Assembly (NCBI GenBank): GCA_030148705.1
Contig: JASBSY010000023.1
Span: 1 to 64,000, forward strand
Origin: Pukyongia sp.
GTDB taxonomy: Bacteria; Bacteroidota; Bacteroidia; Flavobacteriales; Flavobacteriaceae
Length of the DNA stretch: 64,000 nucleotides
Direction: 5' to 3'
A model generated the notes under the pieces. It had not been told where the DNA came from, did not search any database, and was given only the letters and a program-made list of their open reading frames with translations. This document shows, piece after piece, positions 20,695 to 31,701 of the stretch; position 1 is the stretch's first letter, and each line of letters starts with the position of its first letter. The position numbers and the translations under genes are program-made.

Positions 20695-22113
20695 ATGATG
20701 ACCCACGACCAGACCATTGCTGCTTTGGCTACACCTGCCGGAACCGGCGCTATTGCCGTAATCCGACTGTCAGGCACGAAGGCGATTAGCATCGCGTCTG
20801 AAATATTCAGATCGGTTTCAGGCAAGGAATTATCGCTTCAGCCTACACATACCGTGCACTTAGGAAATATCATGGACGGGGAGCGCATCGTCGATGAGGT
20901 CCTGGTAACGGTCTTTAAAGGGCCCAACAGTTATACCGGCGAAGACGTGGTGGAAATTAGCTGTCATGGCAGTCATTATATACAACAGGAAATTATTCAG
21001 CTCGCCCTCAAACACGGTTGCAGAATGGCGAATGCCGGTGAATTTACGCTGCGAGCCTTTCTCAATGCCAAAATGGACTTAAGCCAGGCCGAAGCAGTCG
21101 CCGACCTCATCGCATCCGACAGTGCCGCGAGTCACCAGCTTGCAATACAACAAATGCGGGGAGGCTTTTCTTCAGAAATAAAAAAACTTCGCGAAGAGCT
21201 TTTAAATTTTGCTTCCCTGATAGAACTCGAACTCGATTTTGCCGAAGAAGATGTTGAATTTGCAAACAGGACTGAATTTCAACGTCTGGTAAACAGGATA
21301 AAACATGTCTTAAAACGGCTTATCGATTCGTTTGCAACCGGTAACGTTCTCAAGAACGGGATTCCGGTGGCTATAGTAGGTGAGCCCAATGTTGGTAAAT
21401 CGACGTTGCTCAATGCCCTGCTCAACGAAGATCGGGCGATCGTGAGCGACATTGCCGGGACAACAAGAGACACCATAGAAGATGAGATTAGTATAGGGGG
21501 CGTGAGTTTCAGGTTTATCGATACTGCGGGGATTCGGGATACACAAGACACCATAGAAGGTCTGGGTATTAAGAAGACATTTGAAAAAATGGATCAGGCA
21601 CAGGTCGTAGTGTTTTTGATTGAAGCCGAAAAACTTATCAGGGAGGAAGATTTCTTTAAGGTCGAGATCGAGAAAATTCGAAATAAATACCCTCAGAAGG
21701 CCTTGCTGGTGATCGCTAACAAAGCCGACCGGATTTCGGAAGATGAGCGAGAACAACTAAAAGCGGAATTAGAGTCATACACCACAACTAAAGAAAAATG
21801 CGGGTTTCTACTATTGTCGGCCAAAACCGGCATGGGCGTGGATAGTTTAAAGGAAGCTTTACTTGAGTACGTTAATACCGGTGCGCTTCGCAACGATGAA
21901 ACCATAGTGACCAATTCCAGGCATTACGACGCCTTACTTAAGGCGTTGGAAGAAATAGATAAGGTCCAGGCCGGTCTAGATTCTAACTTAAGCGGAGATT
22001 TGCTGGCTATCGATATCCGGCAGGCCTTATATCACTTTGGTGAAATAACGGGTGAAATTTCCAGCGACGACCTGCTGGGGAATATCTTTGCTAACTTTTG
22101 TATCGGAAAATAA
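20695..22113 (+). CDS. mnmE: tRNA uridine-5-carboxymethylaminomethyl(34) synthesis GTPase
   Basis: DQTIAALATPAGTGAIAVIRLSG, GEPNVGKSTLLNALL, DIAGTTRDTIEDE, C-terminal NIFANFCIGK; start refined from 20647 to the ATGATG at 20695. Confidence 0.96.
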   Translation: MMTHDQTIAALATPAGTGAIAVIRLSGTKAISIASEIFRSVSGKELSLQPTHTVHLGNIMDGERIVDEVLVTVFKGPNSYTGEDVVEISCHGSHYIQQEIIQLALKHGCRMANAGEFTLRAFLNAKMDLSQAEAVADLIASDSAASHQLAIQQMRGGFSSEIKKLREELLNFASLIELELDFAEEDVEFANRTEFQRLVNRIKHVLKRLIDSFATGNVLKNGIPVAIVGEPNVGKSTLLNALLNEDRAIVSDIAGTTRDTIEDEISIGGVSFRFIDTAGIRDTQDTIEGLGIKKTFEKMDQAQVVVFLIEAEKLIREEDFFKVEIEKIRNKYPQKALLVIANKADRISEDEREQLKAELESYTTTKEKCGFLLLSAKTGMGVDSLKEALLEYVNTGALRNDETIVTNSRHYDALLKALEEIDKVQAGLDSNLSGDLLAIDIRQALYHFGEITGEISSDDLLGNIFANFCIGK

Positions 22114-22572
22114 TCACGACATCCCCTTCATGGTTAGCAAGGTCGTGGTCCAGATAATTACAGAGGATAAGAAAATGCCAATTGCGTTCGCGGTAAATGC
22201 CTTACCCTTTTCAATATTAAATAAATAAGTGGCTATGCTTCCTGCATACACCCCGGTGCCGGGCAAAGGTATCATTACAAATAACAGCAGGCCCCAGAAA
22301 CCGTATTTCTCGATCTTGGATCCCGACCCGAGTTTCGCCCTGCGAGCCACCCAGATTGCCGATTTCTTATAGAATTTCCATCTACAGAGATAGAGATTTA
22401 CCTTGTCGAGGAAAAGCATCATTATTGGAAAGACCAGGATGTTCGCGATCAAACAGGCAAAAAAGACGATGTAGATATTCACCCCCTGCAGCATACCATA
22501 AGGTATACCTACCTTGGCCTCGCCAAAGGGTGATATACTCCACAGCATCGCTACGATTAAGTCCTGGATCAT
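22114..22572 (-). CDS. Small multidrug export protein-like (COG2426-type) membrane protein
   Basis: 152 aa; SPFGEAKVGIPYGMLQGVN, MIPLPGTGVYAGSIATYLF. Confidence 0.8.
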   Translation of the reverse strand: MIQDLIVAMLWSISPFGEAKVGIPYGMLQGVNIYIVFFACLIANILVFPIMMLFLDKVNLYLCRWKFYKKSAIWVARRAKLGSGSKIEKYGFWGLLLFVMIPLPGTGVYAGSIATYLFNIEKGKAFTANAIGIFLSSVIIWTTTLLTMKGMS

Positions 22573-22755
22573 TTGGGTTTTGTAAATTTTTGCAAAGGTA
22601 CTGAGTTAATTAGTCTTCCGAATTAAAAATGCTCATAAAATATTACTAAATAAATAACAGCAAATTGAGACTAATCATTACAGCACAAATGGGTTATGTT
22701 TTAAATCATTTAATTATATCCGCAGCGGATAGACAATAATTATGCCATTGCACAC

Positions 22756-24096
22756 TTAGAAGTTAAAGGAATATTCGATTCCGCCGCCGGCGATAGTTTC
22801 GGACAGATTACTAAAATCCACTCCGCTAACAATAGCAAAAGTTCCATACGATTCAGTCTTATAAGCCAGAGACAGATAATTATACCATGTATTCAAAGTT
22901 GTTTCATACGGATTCCTGTAAGTACCCAGGTATTGAGCCAAGGTAGTTTTCAACTTCCAGTCCACTCCCCTAACCGTTCCGGCCACCCCTAAATGATGTA
23001 CTCTTGATCTGTTACTAACATATGGGGAGTTTATAGAATTCTGTACGACAGTCCTATCGTACACTATAAAGGGAATCCCTATTACATGCTTCTCGTAGGA
23101 CCAACCGCTTCGGTATACATTATTTCCAAAATACCCATCGAAACCACTGGCTACACTTACCCCACTCTGATCTGAAGTATCCAGGTATTCATAAAGCACG
23201 GTTTTAATAATCCCTTCTCCCTGTGGAGTGTATTGCAGCCCCCAGACACCATCGGGGAAATTATCCAGCCTGGTTCCGGAGGCGTCTTCAAACGGATGCT
23301 CATGATAAACAGAAAAACGACCGTGGCTGGTTCCAAATTCGTAATCCACTAAATAGGTTCCCAGATGATTTCCTACCCGATTGAGATTGAAAGGTTCGGT
23401 ACCCGTTTCGACAGCCTTTAAGGCAAAGAATACATTTGAAAAGGCTTTAAAACCGGTGGGCAGGTCTCCGTAGTCAGGGGAGCTACCGCCCCACTGGGCA
23501 AAATGCTGAATTTGTGCCTTCAGCTGGCTGTTCTCATTGAATGTAACAATGAGTCCCAACCGCTTATAATGAATATTTACATCGGGAACATATCGATCAT
23601 CATTTAATTCGTAATGCCCTATACCCCAGTCCAGTGCAAAGGTGGGTGATAATATTATCGGGTCACCGGCTTCGAGAATTAACCCGGGGATAGCCCTGGC
23701 GTTGCCCGACCATAGAAAATTCTGGTTCGTTGCCGACAACCCCATAACCTTCTCTTCACGCTCTTTAGCACCCAAGGTGGCCTTCAACCATCGATTCTGA
23801 AACTCCAGATAGATTTCTCTGCGTTGAAACTCTTCTTCCAAACCATCCCGGTAAAATCCGGACACTGCTAAGCGGAGTTGTACGTTTTCCTTAGAATAAT
23901 AAACGAGCGATGAGACCGTACTGTTAAAGTTCGTCTTATTGCCTCGAGCCGTGCCGGTATTGGTATATATCCAGAATGGAATTTCTTCCTGATTGGATAT
24001 GATGCCGGAGACCGCAACTTCTCCGGAAAAAACGAATTCCTGACTTTGTAGATTTGATACGGATAGCAGTGTTAAGACAAGTAAGAGCTTTTTCAT
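22756..24096 (-). CDS. Wzi-family capsule assembly outer-membrane protein
   Basis: ~446 aa with signal peptide and barrel-like repeats, adjacent to Wzc/Wza; start refined to MKKLLLVLTLLSVSNLQSQ. Confidence 0.75.
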   Translation of the reverse strand: MKKLLLVLTLLSVSNLQSQEFVFSGEVAVSGIISNQEEIPFWIYTNTGTARGNKTNFNSTVSSLVYYSKENVQLRLAVSGFYRDGLEEEFQRREIYLEFQNRWLKATLGAKEREEKVMGLSATNQNFLWSGNARAIPGLILEAGDPIILSPTFALDWGIGHYELNDDRYVPDVNIHYKRLGLIVTFNENSQLKAQIQHFAQWGGSSPDYGDLPTGFKAFSNVFFALKAVETGTEPFNLNRVGNHLGTYLVDYEFGTSHGRFSVYHEHPFEDASGTRLDNFPDGVWGLQYTPQGEGIIKTVLYEYLDTSDQSGVSVASGFDGYFGNNVYRSGWSYEKHVIGIPFIVYDRTVVQNSINSPYVSNRSRVHHLGVAGTVRGVDWKLKTTLAQYLGTYRNPYETTLNTWYNYLSLAYKTESYGTFAIVSGVDFSNLSETIAGGGIEYSFNF

Positions 24097-24120
24097 ATGA
24101 TATCCGTCCATTTACCGTTG

Positions 24121-26499
24121 TTATCTTCTGAACAGGCGTTTGTAAAAAGGAATCTTTTCGTTGGAATATGTGTAACCGTATTTGTTACCATAGCTAAAAT
24201 TACTCATACTTACACTGTTTAGAATGAGTGCCACATTTGCCAGACGACCGTCTTCGATGGCATCGGCCGGGAATTCCAACAAGCGTTTATCGGTGAAACC
24301 GGCCCTTACGGTATACAACAATATATCTGCGAATTTATTGATTAGAATGGTGTCTGTAACAAGCATGGACGGGGCTGTATCGACGATCACATAGTCGAAA
24401 TTATCGTTTAGTTCCCGGAAGAATGCTCCGGTACGTTCCTCCATGAGGATCTCGGCCGGATTAGGCGGAATCGTTCCCGAAACCACTATTTTCAGGTTGT
24501 CGTTAGACTCACTCTTCATCGCGATATCCTGTACAGTAATCGTATTATCCACTATATATTCTGTAAGGCCCTTTGCCGATTTGTATTTCTCGGGCAAATA
24601 GCGATGTAACTGCGGATTTCGGATATCGGCGCCCACCAACACAACTCTTTTCCCGGTAAGCGCAAGTGTAAGTGCCAGGTTAAAAGCAATAAAAGTTTTC
24701 CCTTCCCCTTTTACTGTAGAGGTAACAAAGATGGTGTGAGAATTAGACGACTGCTCGAGTTTGCGCACAAACAGATATTGCAGATTAGTCCGCAGTATTC
24801 GGAAGGATTCAGCCAGTACACTTTTGTCGTTGTGCTGAATGAGTTCAGGATCGCGCTTTTTAAGTCGTGGAATTTCACCAATGATGGGAATTCCAGGCAG
24901 GGCTTTTTCAAGTTCTCTCCTACTGGATACCTTTAAGTTGAGGATAATGGTTCCGTAGATTATAAGAAAAGGTACCAGTAAGCCGGCCAACAATGCTCCA
25001 ATATATGTGAGAAACGGATCAGGTGAGACAGGAATCTTACTGCTGAAGGCGTTGTCGACCACTTTAGCCTTATCTGCTGTAATAGCAAGTGAAATGGATG
25101 CTTCCTCTCGTTGCTGCAGTAAAAAGAGGTACAATTGCTCCTTGATAGACTGTTGCCTTTCTATGCCCCGATATATCTTTTCCTTAGTAGGCACTTGCCC
25201 GATCTTCGAATTGAGCTGGGACTCCTGGTAGTTGAGATCGCGTAGGGATATTTTTAAGGAATTACTGGTATTTTGTAAACTGCTTAGAATTGATGCTCTG
25301 ATATCGCGAATCTGGTTACTTACATTTTCGACAACCGGGTTCTTACTGGTAGAATTCTTCAGTAATCGACTCCTCTGAAGTATGAGATCGTTATAGTTTT
25401 TAACAGAGCTTGCAATTGCGTCCCCATCCAATCCGATATTTGCAGGAAGCAGATCGTTTTCACTGGTCTGTTCCATATAATCGATCATGGTATTAGTGAG
25501 TTCAAGTTGTGTAGCAACATCCAGTTGCCTTTTATTGTATTCACTAACGTCCGATAAAATCAGCTGTGCTTCCGATTCGATATTCGTCAGCCTGTTCTTG
25601 CTTTTGAACTGTTCCTTGCTTCGTTCAACCGAATCCAGTTCGCGCGTGATGATCTCCAGCCTGGAATCTATGAAATTTGAGGTCTTTTGCGCCACTTGAT
25701 TGTTATCTGCAATGGCATCATTGTTATACTCGTCTATAAGTACATTTATAAAATCTTCGGTCTTTTTACTTACCGGCGATAACATACTGATATTAACAAC
25801 ATTACTGTTCTTTATCTCATTTACTACATTAATCTTTCGCTGATAAGCCGATGCAACTGTTTCTATAGGCGTATAGGTCACTGATACCACCTTGTCTATA
25901 TAGTTATTAAATACATTTGGAATATCGAACACCGGTAACACGGTTATATCTCCAAATGAAAGAGAAACCCGTTCGCCGAAATTGTAAATTCCTTTGACAC
26001 TGGCAGGGCTTTCAAGTTCGAACTGTGTTCCGGATTTAATCTTTACTAATAACTTAGGAACAACTGGGTTTGGCAGGGTGTCGTTAAATGAGAGGTACTG
26101 TATTGTGAAGGGTTTTCGTTCGTAGATCTCGGTAGTTTTAATCGTACCTATGGATTCATAGCGAACGTTTAAAGATAGCTCCTTAATCGCTTCGGAAATA
26201 ATTCGCTTCGACTTAAATATTGCCAGTTCGTTTTCAATTTGGCTGTTTCTGTACTTCCCAAAAATTCCACCAACCTCAGTAAAAGCTCCCATTTCGAGGC
26301 CAGAACCACTTTTATCGTCCTTAATGATAACGGTTGCGTATGTACGGTATAAAGAAGTTGAATATCGAAGGTAGATATAAGCAATACTAAACGCAATTAT
26401 CACACCAAGAACAAACAAATACCAATAACGCAGATATTGTTCAAGCAATTCCCGTAGTGATGAATCTGTACTGTCCTTCTGAAATTTTCTATCCTTCAT
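24121..26499 (-). CDS. wzc: Polysaccharide co-polymerase / tyrosine autokinase (Wzc-like)
   Basis: 792 aa; Wzz-like N-terminus, Walker A VTSTVKGEGKTFIAFNLAL, FDYVIVDTAPS, Tyr-rich tail YGNKYGYTYSNEKIPFYKRLF. Confidence 0.92.
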   Translation of the reverse strand: MKDRKFQKDSTDSSLRELLEQYLRYWYLFVLGVIIAFSIAYIYLRYSTSLYRTYATVIIKDDKSGSGLEMGAFTEVGGIFGKYRNSQIENELAIFKSKRIISEAIKELSLNVRYESIGTIKTTEIYERKPFTIQYLSFNDTLPNPVVPKLLVKIKSGTQFELESPASVKGIYNFGERVSLSFGDITVLPVFDIPNVFNNYIDKVVSVTYTPIETVASAYQRKINVVNEIKNSNVVNISMLSPVSKKTEDFINVLIDEYNNDAIADNNQVAQKTSNFIDSRLEIITRELDSVERSKEQFKSKNRLTNIESEAQLILSDVSEYNKRQLDVATQLELTNTMIDYMEQTSENDLLPANIGLDGDAIASSVKNYNDLILQRSRLLKNSTSKNPVVENVSNQIRDIRASILSSLQNTSNSLKISLRDLNYQESQLNSKIGQVPTKEKIYRGIERQQSIKEQLYLFLLQQREEASISLAITADKAKVVDNAFSSKIPVSPDPFLTYIGALLAGLLVPFLIIYGTIILNLKVSSRRELEKALPGIPIIGEIPRLKKRDPELIQHNDKSVLAESFRILRTNLQYLFVRKLEQSSNSHTIFVTSTVKGEGKTFIAFNLALTLALTGKRVVLVGADIRNPQLHRYLPEKYKSAKGLTEYIVDNTITVQDIAMKSESNDNLKIVVSGTIPPNPAEILMEERTGAFFRELNDNFDYVIVDTAPSMLVTDTILINKFADILLYTVRAGFTDKRLLEFPADAIEDGRLANVALILNSVSMSNFSYGNKYGYTYSNEKIPFYKRLFRR

Positions 26500-26507
26500 A
26501 AGTTTCG

Positions 26508-27263
26508 TTAACGACTAATAATAATTACAGTACTCAGTATTACCGTTACAAGCGATAATAAAGCCGGGACATCCGGAATAAAACCGGATTTCTTCACCCC
26601 TTTCTGCGAGGGCTGCACATAGACCACATCATTTTGTTTCAGAAAATAAAAGGGTCCTTTAAAAAAATCGGTTTGCGTGATATCAACGGTTGTAACCACT
26701 CGTTTCCCGCCTTCTTCCCGAATAATCGTAATTCGATCCCTAAGTGCAAGTTCAGTTAAATCGCCTGCCAGACCTAACGCCTCAGGCAAAGTTACACGCT
26801 CGTTTTTAATAGTATATACCCCGGGGCTGTCAACTTCACCAAGTATGGTAATTTTAAAATTCATAATTCGCACATCGACAACGACATCCTTTACGTATTC
26901 CAACAGCCGGCTGGTTAACATATCCTCCACTTCTCCCCGCGTCTTATTGGCAACTTCCATTTTGCCTAATACCGGGAAATTTATTTCTCCTTCCGCGTTA
27001 ACGAGATATCCCTTTAGATCAGGGTTGGTGTTGTTTACTGAAGTTTCAAGACCAGTCTGTCGGTTAAACGGTTTAATGATATTTTCGTCTATTGAGGAGA
27101 TCGAAATATACAAGATGTCATTTTGTTCTATTAGTGGCTCAAAAGCCTGCTGAATCTCAGTATTGTTCAATTCATCCTGATCCTGAAAGTAGATAATTTC
27201 CTTTTTAGTGGCGCAGGAAATAAAGAATAAGGCAAGAATAATTAGGACTAATGGCTGTTTCAT
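26508..27263 (-). CDS. wza: Polysaccharide export lipoprotein (Wza-like)
   Basis: 251 aa; lipobox FFISC, YLVNAEGEINFPVLGKMEVANKT, ITILGEVDSPGVYTI, C-terminal TM. Confidence 0.9.
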   Translation of the reverse strand: MKQPLVLIILALFFISCATKKEIIYFQDQDELNNTEIQQAFEPLIEQNDILYISISSIDENIIKPFNRQTGLETSVNNTNPDLKGYLVNAEGEINFPVLGKMEVANKTRGEVEDMLTSRLLEYVKDVVVDVRIMNFKITILGEVDSPGVYTIKNERVTLPEALGLAGDLTELALRDRITIIREEGGKRVVTTVDITQTDFFKGPFYFLKQNDVVYVQPSQKGVKKSGFIPDVPALLSLVTVILSTVIIISR

Positions 27264-27280
27264 GGATTCATTTAAAGATG

Positions 27281-27288
27281 CAAATATA
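27281..27288 (-). promoter_or_regulatory. Candidate internal promoter -7 element upstream of wza
   Basis: Minus-strand TATATTTG in the 67-bp gap between the PglF-like gene and wza; no clear -33. Confidence 0.3.
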
Positions 27289-27330
27289 AGGTTTTATAGC
27301 GCTCTGTTCGGTTCATAACAAATTAGGGAA

Positions 27331-29307
27331 TCACTTAAACTCTACTTTTTCTTTATCAGGAGATTCGGGCGCAGTTATATCCAACGATTCAAATTCAGAA
27401 TTTTCACTTTTAAATTCAGGAACGATCTCTTTTAATTTCTTTACCACTTCAGGGTCCTTTCCGCGAGTTGCCAGTTTAACTAAAGCCTTTACGTCTTTCT
27501 TTATGTCGAGAAACTTTCCTACCGGAACCTTCGTAATCATGATCTTAGCATGATGCGTAGGAAGCGTGGTTGAACTGTCATTCAACAGTTCTTCGTATAA
27601 TTTTTCGCCCGGTCTTAAGCCTGTTATTTTAATATCGATATCCTCGTAAGGTTCAAGGCCTGATAGCCTGATCATCTTTTCGGCCAAATCCAGGATACGT
27701 ACCGGTTTGCCCATGTCGAACACATAGATCTCACCGCCATTACCCATAGTTCCGGCTTGGAGAACGAGCTGACACGCTTCAGGTATTGTCATAAAATACC
27801 TAATTATATCCCTGTGGGTAACTGTAACCGGCCCTCCTTGAGATATCTGTTTCCTGAAGTAAGGTATCACCGAACCGCTCGATCCCAGTACATTTCCGAA
27901 TCTTGTTGTGATAAAACGCGTATGTACGCCTGCTTCATTTTGTAAAGACTGAACGTACATCTCGGCAACTCGTTTTGAGGCACCCATGACATTTGTAGGG
28001 TTAACTGCTTTATCGGTAGAAACCATAACAAACTTGTCTACATCGTAACTAACCGATAAAATTGCCAGGTTGACAGTTCCCAATACGTTTACGTAAATGG
28101 CTTCATGCGGATTTCGCTCAATTAAAGGCACGTGCTTGTAGGCGGCTGCGTGATAAATAAGGTCGAAATCGTACTTATTGAACAGCAGCCCCATTCGATA
28201 CATATTACTGATATCGGCCAGTTCGGTTATAAAATTCAGAGTGGGATAATTTTGCTGAAGATATAATTCGAGCTCGTGAAGTGCAGATTCGGCCTGGTCC
28301 AGAATCACGAGAAGCCTGGGATGAAAGTCAATGATCTGTTTTACGATCTCACTTCCTATGGATCCCGCACCCCCTGTAACCAATATCACCTTATTTGCCA
28401 GGTCTAAACGAATTAGTTCGTTGTCGATTACAATAGTATCTCGTTCAAGAAGATCTTCAATATCTAACGGTTTAATATGGTTTTGTATATCTTCCTTTTT
28501 ATTCCAGGTTTCAAGGTTTGGGACATTAAAAATCTCGAGGTTATTGGAAATACAGTCCTCGATTAACTCATTCTTCCGAACTCCCTGTATTGAATCGGCG
28601 ACAAGCAACACCCCGTCCAGGTCTAGTTTTTCGACGGTTTCGGTAAAACTATCCTCTATGGGAATTACCGGCTTACCCAAGATCTTAAATCGCCTGGAGT
28701 ATAAACTCTCTGTTATGAATCCCACCAGGTTGAATTGCATGTTCGATTCGGTGGTTAGCGCTTTCCCCAGTGCAATGGTCTGGTCATCAACGCCTATTAT
28801 AGCCACTCTTTTCTTCTGGATTCCGGTAGAGGTACTTCTGAGAAACTGATAACTTTCCTTAACCGCTATCCGAAATAACAGCATCATAATAAAGGAAACC
28901 AGTATATACAGTAGCAAGGAGGTGGTTAAGAAGAGACGCTCAGATAGTACCTGGTTGCTGATAAAATTAATAGCCAGTAAAATCAGGAACGCAATAAGAG
29001 ATGAAAACGCAAGCTTCAGTATATCGGTAAAAGTGGAATGCCGAATGATACCTGAAAACGTTTTAAATGCGAAAAACATCACCACCGTGACACTTAGTAT
29101 TATTATTCCCTGGGCAGGTAATGAGATATAGGTTAAAAAGCGTAATGGTGTTCCCCGGATTATCAAGTATACTAAGAACAAGGACACACAGCATAACAAA
29201 ACATCAAGAAGTAAAACGATCCATCTGGGTAAATACCGTTGGTCGAGCACTTTTAGACGATTATCGCCTCTGTATAGGTTTCGTAATATGTCTTTGGGGT
29301 TCAGCAC
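27331..29307 (-). CDS. Membrane nucleotide-sugar 4,6-dehydratase (PglF/WbpM/CapD-type)
   Basis: 658 aa; four N-terminal TMs, VILVTGGAGSIGSEIVKQI, YHAAAYKHVPLIERNP, VSTDKAVNPTNVMGASKR, GLRPGEKLYEEL. Confidence 0.93.
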   Translation of the reverse strand: MLNPKDILRNLYRGDNRLKVLDQRYLPRWIVLLLDVLLCCVSLFLVYLIIRGTPLRFLTYISLPAQGIIILSVTVVMFFAFKTFSGIIRHSTFTDILKLAFSSLIAFLILLAINFISNQVLSERLFLTTSLLLYILVSFIMMLLFRIAVKESYQFLRSTSTGIQKKRVAIIGVDDQTIALGKALTTESNMQFNLVGFITESLYSRRFKILGKPVIPIEDSFTETVEKLDLDGVLLVADSIQGVRKNELIEDCISNNLEIFNVPNLETWNKKEDIQNHIKPLDIEDLLERDTIVIDNELIRLDLANKVILVTGGAGSIGSEIVKQIIDFHPRLLVILDQAESALHELELYLQQNYPTLNFITELADISNMYRMGLLFNKYDFDLIYHAAAYKHVPLIERNPHEAIYVNVLGTVNLAILSVSYDVDKFVMVSTDKAVNPTNVMGASKRVAEMYVQSLQNEAGVHTRFITTRFGNVLGSSGSVIPYFRKQISQGGPVTVTHRDIIRYFMTIPEACQLVLQAGTMGNGGEIYVFDMGKPVRILDLAEKMIRLSGLEPYEDIDIKITGLRPGEKLYEELLNDSSTTLPTHHAKIMITKVPVGKFLDIKKDVKALVKLATRGKDPEVVKKLKEIVPEFKSENSEFESLDITAPESPDKEKVEFK

Positions 29308-29338
29308 TTTAAAGCAATTTAGTAAATAAAATCAATAT

Positions 29339-30469
29339 TTAACCGAAATGAGAAATCACTTTTTTAATCCGTTCCCTGTCATTATTGGTTAAATTAGACC
29401 CTGAGGGAAGACAAAGGCCGTTTCTGAATAAATTTTCGGATACATCAGATCCGTAGTAAACAGGGTTTTTAAAGACCGGCTGTAAATGCATTGGTTTCCA
29501 AAGTGGTCTGCTTTCAATATTTTCTTTTTCAAAGGCTATTCGCAATTCTTCCCTTTCGAAGCCTGCCAGCTGAGAATCGATAGTGATGCAGCTTAACCAG
29601 TGATTGGAAGAATACTCCTCTGACGGTTCCGAAAACACTTCAACTCCCGGCATGGCCTCAAAAATTTCCTTGTAAAAGTGATGGTTTTCACGTCTCGCTT
29701 TAACGTGATCATTGAGAACCTGCATCTGTCCTCGCCCGATACCGGCACAGACGTTACTAAGCCTGTAATTATAACCTACTTCCCTGTGTTCGTAATGAGG
29801 CGCATTTTCTCTTGCCTGCGTGGCGAGGAATATTGCTTTATTCTTGACTTCTTCGGAATGGGCGACCAGGGCACCTCCTCCCGATGTAGTAATTATTTTG
29901 TTTCCGTTAAAGGATAGTATCCCTATATCGCCGAAGGTTCCGCACATCCTTCCCTTGAACTTGCTTCCCAGTGCCTCTGCACTATCCTCGATAAGCGGAA
30001 TGTCGTACCTGGAAGCAATCTCCATTACCCTATCTACTTTGAATGGCATTCCGTATAAATGCACCCCAATGATCGCTTTTGGCTTTTTTCCTTTCGCTAT
30101 ACGCTCCTCAATAGCTTTCTCCAGGTATTCCGGACTAATATTCCAGGTTTCAGGTTCACTGTCCACAAAGACCGGGGTTGCACCCAGGTAAAAGATCGGG
30201 TTTGCGGAAGCGGAGAATGTCATACTCTGACAAATAACTTCATCTTCCGGACCAACATTCAGCAATATTAAAGCTAGATGGATGGCTGCGGTACCTGAAC
30301 TCAATCCGGCTACCTTTACATCATTGCCAAGATAAGACTCCAGGTCCTGCTCGAAACCGGTTACATTGGGTCCCAGGGGTGCAATCCAATTGGTTTCGAA
30401 GGCAGACCGGACAAACTCCTGTTCTAAACCTCCCATATGAGGAGAAGATAAATATATCCTTGACTTCAT
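29339..30469 (-). CDS. DegT/DnrJ/EryC1/StrS aminotransferase (PglE-like)
   Basis: 376 aa; LSSGTAAIHLAL, PLIEDSAEALGSKFKGRMCGTFGDIGILSFNGNKIITTSGGG. Confidence 0.93.
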   Translation of the reverse strand: MKSRIYLSSPHMGGLEQEFVRSAFETNWIAPLGPNVTGFEQDLESYLGNDVKVAGLSSGTAAIHLALILLNVGPEDEVICQSMTFSASANPIFYLGATPVFVDSEPETWNISPEYLEKAIEERIAKGKKPKAIIGVHLYGMPFKVDRVMEIASRYDIPLIEDSAEALGSKFKGRMCGTFGDIGILSFNGNKIITTSGGGALVAHSEEVKNKAIFLATQARENAPHYEHREVGYNYRLSNVCAGIGRGQMQVLNDHVKARRENHHFYKEIFEAMPGVEVFSEPSEEYSSNHWLSCITIDSQLAGFEREELRIAFEKENIESRPLWKPMHLQPVFKNPVYYGSDVSENLFRNGLCLPSGSNLTNNDRERIKKVISHFG

Positions 30470-30477
30470 CTTATCTT

Positions 30478-31080
30478 TTAATTAGTGCGAATAATCTTTG
30501 CGGGAGCTCCCATGACCACGGAATTATCGGGTACATCCCTGGTAACGACGGCCCCGGCTCCAACTACAGCGCATTTGCCAATTTTAATGCCCGGAAGTAT
30601 AACACTACCGGCACCGATCAGGCTGCCTTCTCCTATTGTTACGAGTCCGGCTACGGCGGCTTGGATAGCGATATGAACAAAATCTCCTATTCGCACATTG
30701 TGGGAAACTGTCGCGTGATTATTTATAATGCAGTGTTTACCAACAGTTACATCGGCATCCAGTACGGCATTCGGCAGCACCACAGTTCCTTCACCTAAAT
30801 TCACTGAGGGATAGACTACTGCAGAATTATGTACGAATACCGGATAATCACACTTGAAATCGGCGGCAAGCGCTTTCCTGTCGCTATTGTTTCCTATTGA
30901 AAGACACAGATTGGTTATGGACTCCTCATTCAGTGGCTTACGAACAGGCACGCCGAGTATCTCCGACACTTTGGGAGCTCGATCGAGAATAACTTCGGGC
31001 TTATATGTACCCGAAGCACGAATAAGTTCGACCACTGCGAACGCATGCCCTCCGGCGCCGTACATTGTAATAGGTTTCAT
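30478..31080 (-). CDS. Left-handed beta-helix sugar acetyltransferase (PglD-like)
   Basis: 200 aa; [15 protein letters not shown]-terminus and hexapeptide repeats ending [24 protein letters not shown]. Confidence 0.9.
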   Translation of the reverse strand: MKPITMYGAGGHAFAVVELIRASGTYKPEVILDRAPKVSEILGVPVRKPLNEESITNLCLSIGNNSDRKALAADFKCDYPVFVHNSAVVYPSVNLGEGTVVLPNAVLDADVTVGKHCIINNHATVSHNVRIGDFVHIAIQAAVAGLVTIGEGSLIGAGSVILPGIKIGKCAVVGAGAVVTRDVPDNSVVMGAPAKIIRTN

Positions 31081-31087
31081 CTGCTAA

Positions 31088-31690
31088 TTAGTTACCTTTA
31101 AATCGTGTCGTGGTTGCACTGCCTGCATTGGAAATCCCCTCACGCAGGATCACTTTCTTCACGGTTTTCAACAGGATCGACAAATCCAGTGCAAAATTAA
31201 GGTTTTTGGCATAGTACACGTCCAATTCAAACTTTTTTTCCCAGCTAATGGCATTTCGCCCGTTAACCTGGGCATAGCCGGTGATTCCCGGTTTCACCAT
31301 ATGCCGTTGCCTTTGAAAATCATTGTAAAGTGGCAGGTATTCAGGCAATAAGGGCCTGGGACCCACAAAACTCATGTCGCCTTTCAACACATTGATGAGT
31401 TGGGGTATCTCATCCAGCGATAGTTTTCTTAATATCGCACCAAATGCACTGAGTCTTTCACTGTCGGCCAACAGCTTCCCTTCGGTATCTTTCTTATTGT
31501 TCATGGTTCGGAACTTTATAATGGTAAATAGTTCGCCCTTTTTCCCTGGTCGTTTCTGAAGAAAAAACGGGTTTCCGACCAGGCTGATAGTTAATAGGAG
31601 CATAATAATTAAGAAGAGGGGGGCTAAAAGGATTACCAGGAACAGAGAAAACAAAAAATCTAATATGGGCTTAATCCACTTCGGATACAT
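31088..31690 (-). CDS. Priming sugar transferase (PglC-like)
   Basis: 200 aa; FFLQKRPGKKGELFTIIKFRTM, LSLDEIPQLINVLKGDMSFVGPRPLLPEYL, KPGITGYAQVNGRN. Confidence 0.93.
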   Translation of the reverse strand: MYPKWIKPILDFLFSLFLVILLAPLFLIIMLLLTISLVGNPFFLQKRPGKKGELFTIIKFRTMNNKKDTEGKLLADSERLSAFGAILRKLSLDEIPQLINVLKGDMSFVGPRPLLPEYLPLYNDFQRQRHMVKPGITGYAQVNGRNAISWEKKFELDVYYAKNLNFALDLSILLKTVKKVILREGISNAGSATTTRFKGN

Positions 31691-31701
31691 ATTTAAAGAT
31701 A

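Noticed and set aside
21310-21756. 148-aa minus-strand ORF
   Set aside because: Antisense to mnmE, no support
22609-22675. 8-bp inverted repeat ATTAGTCT...AGACTAAT in the intergenic region
   Set aside because: Arms separated by 51 bp of AT-rich sequence; plausible by chance and no T-tract
26677-27153. 158-aa plus-strand ORF
   Set aside because: Antisense to wza, Ser/Thr-rich shadow ORF
28331-28849. 172-aa plus-strand ORF
   Set aside because: Antisense to the PglF-like dehydratase; low-complexity Ser-rich translation typical of shadow ORFs
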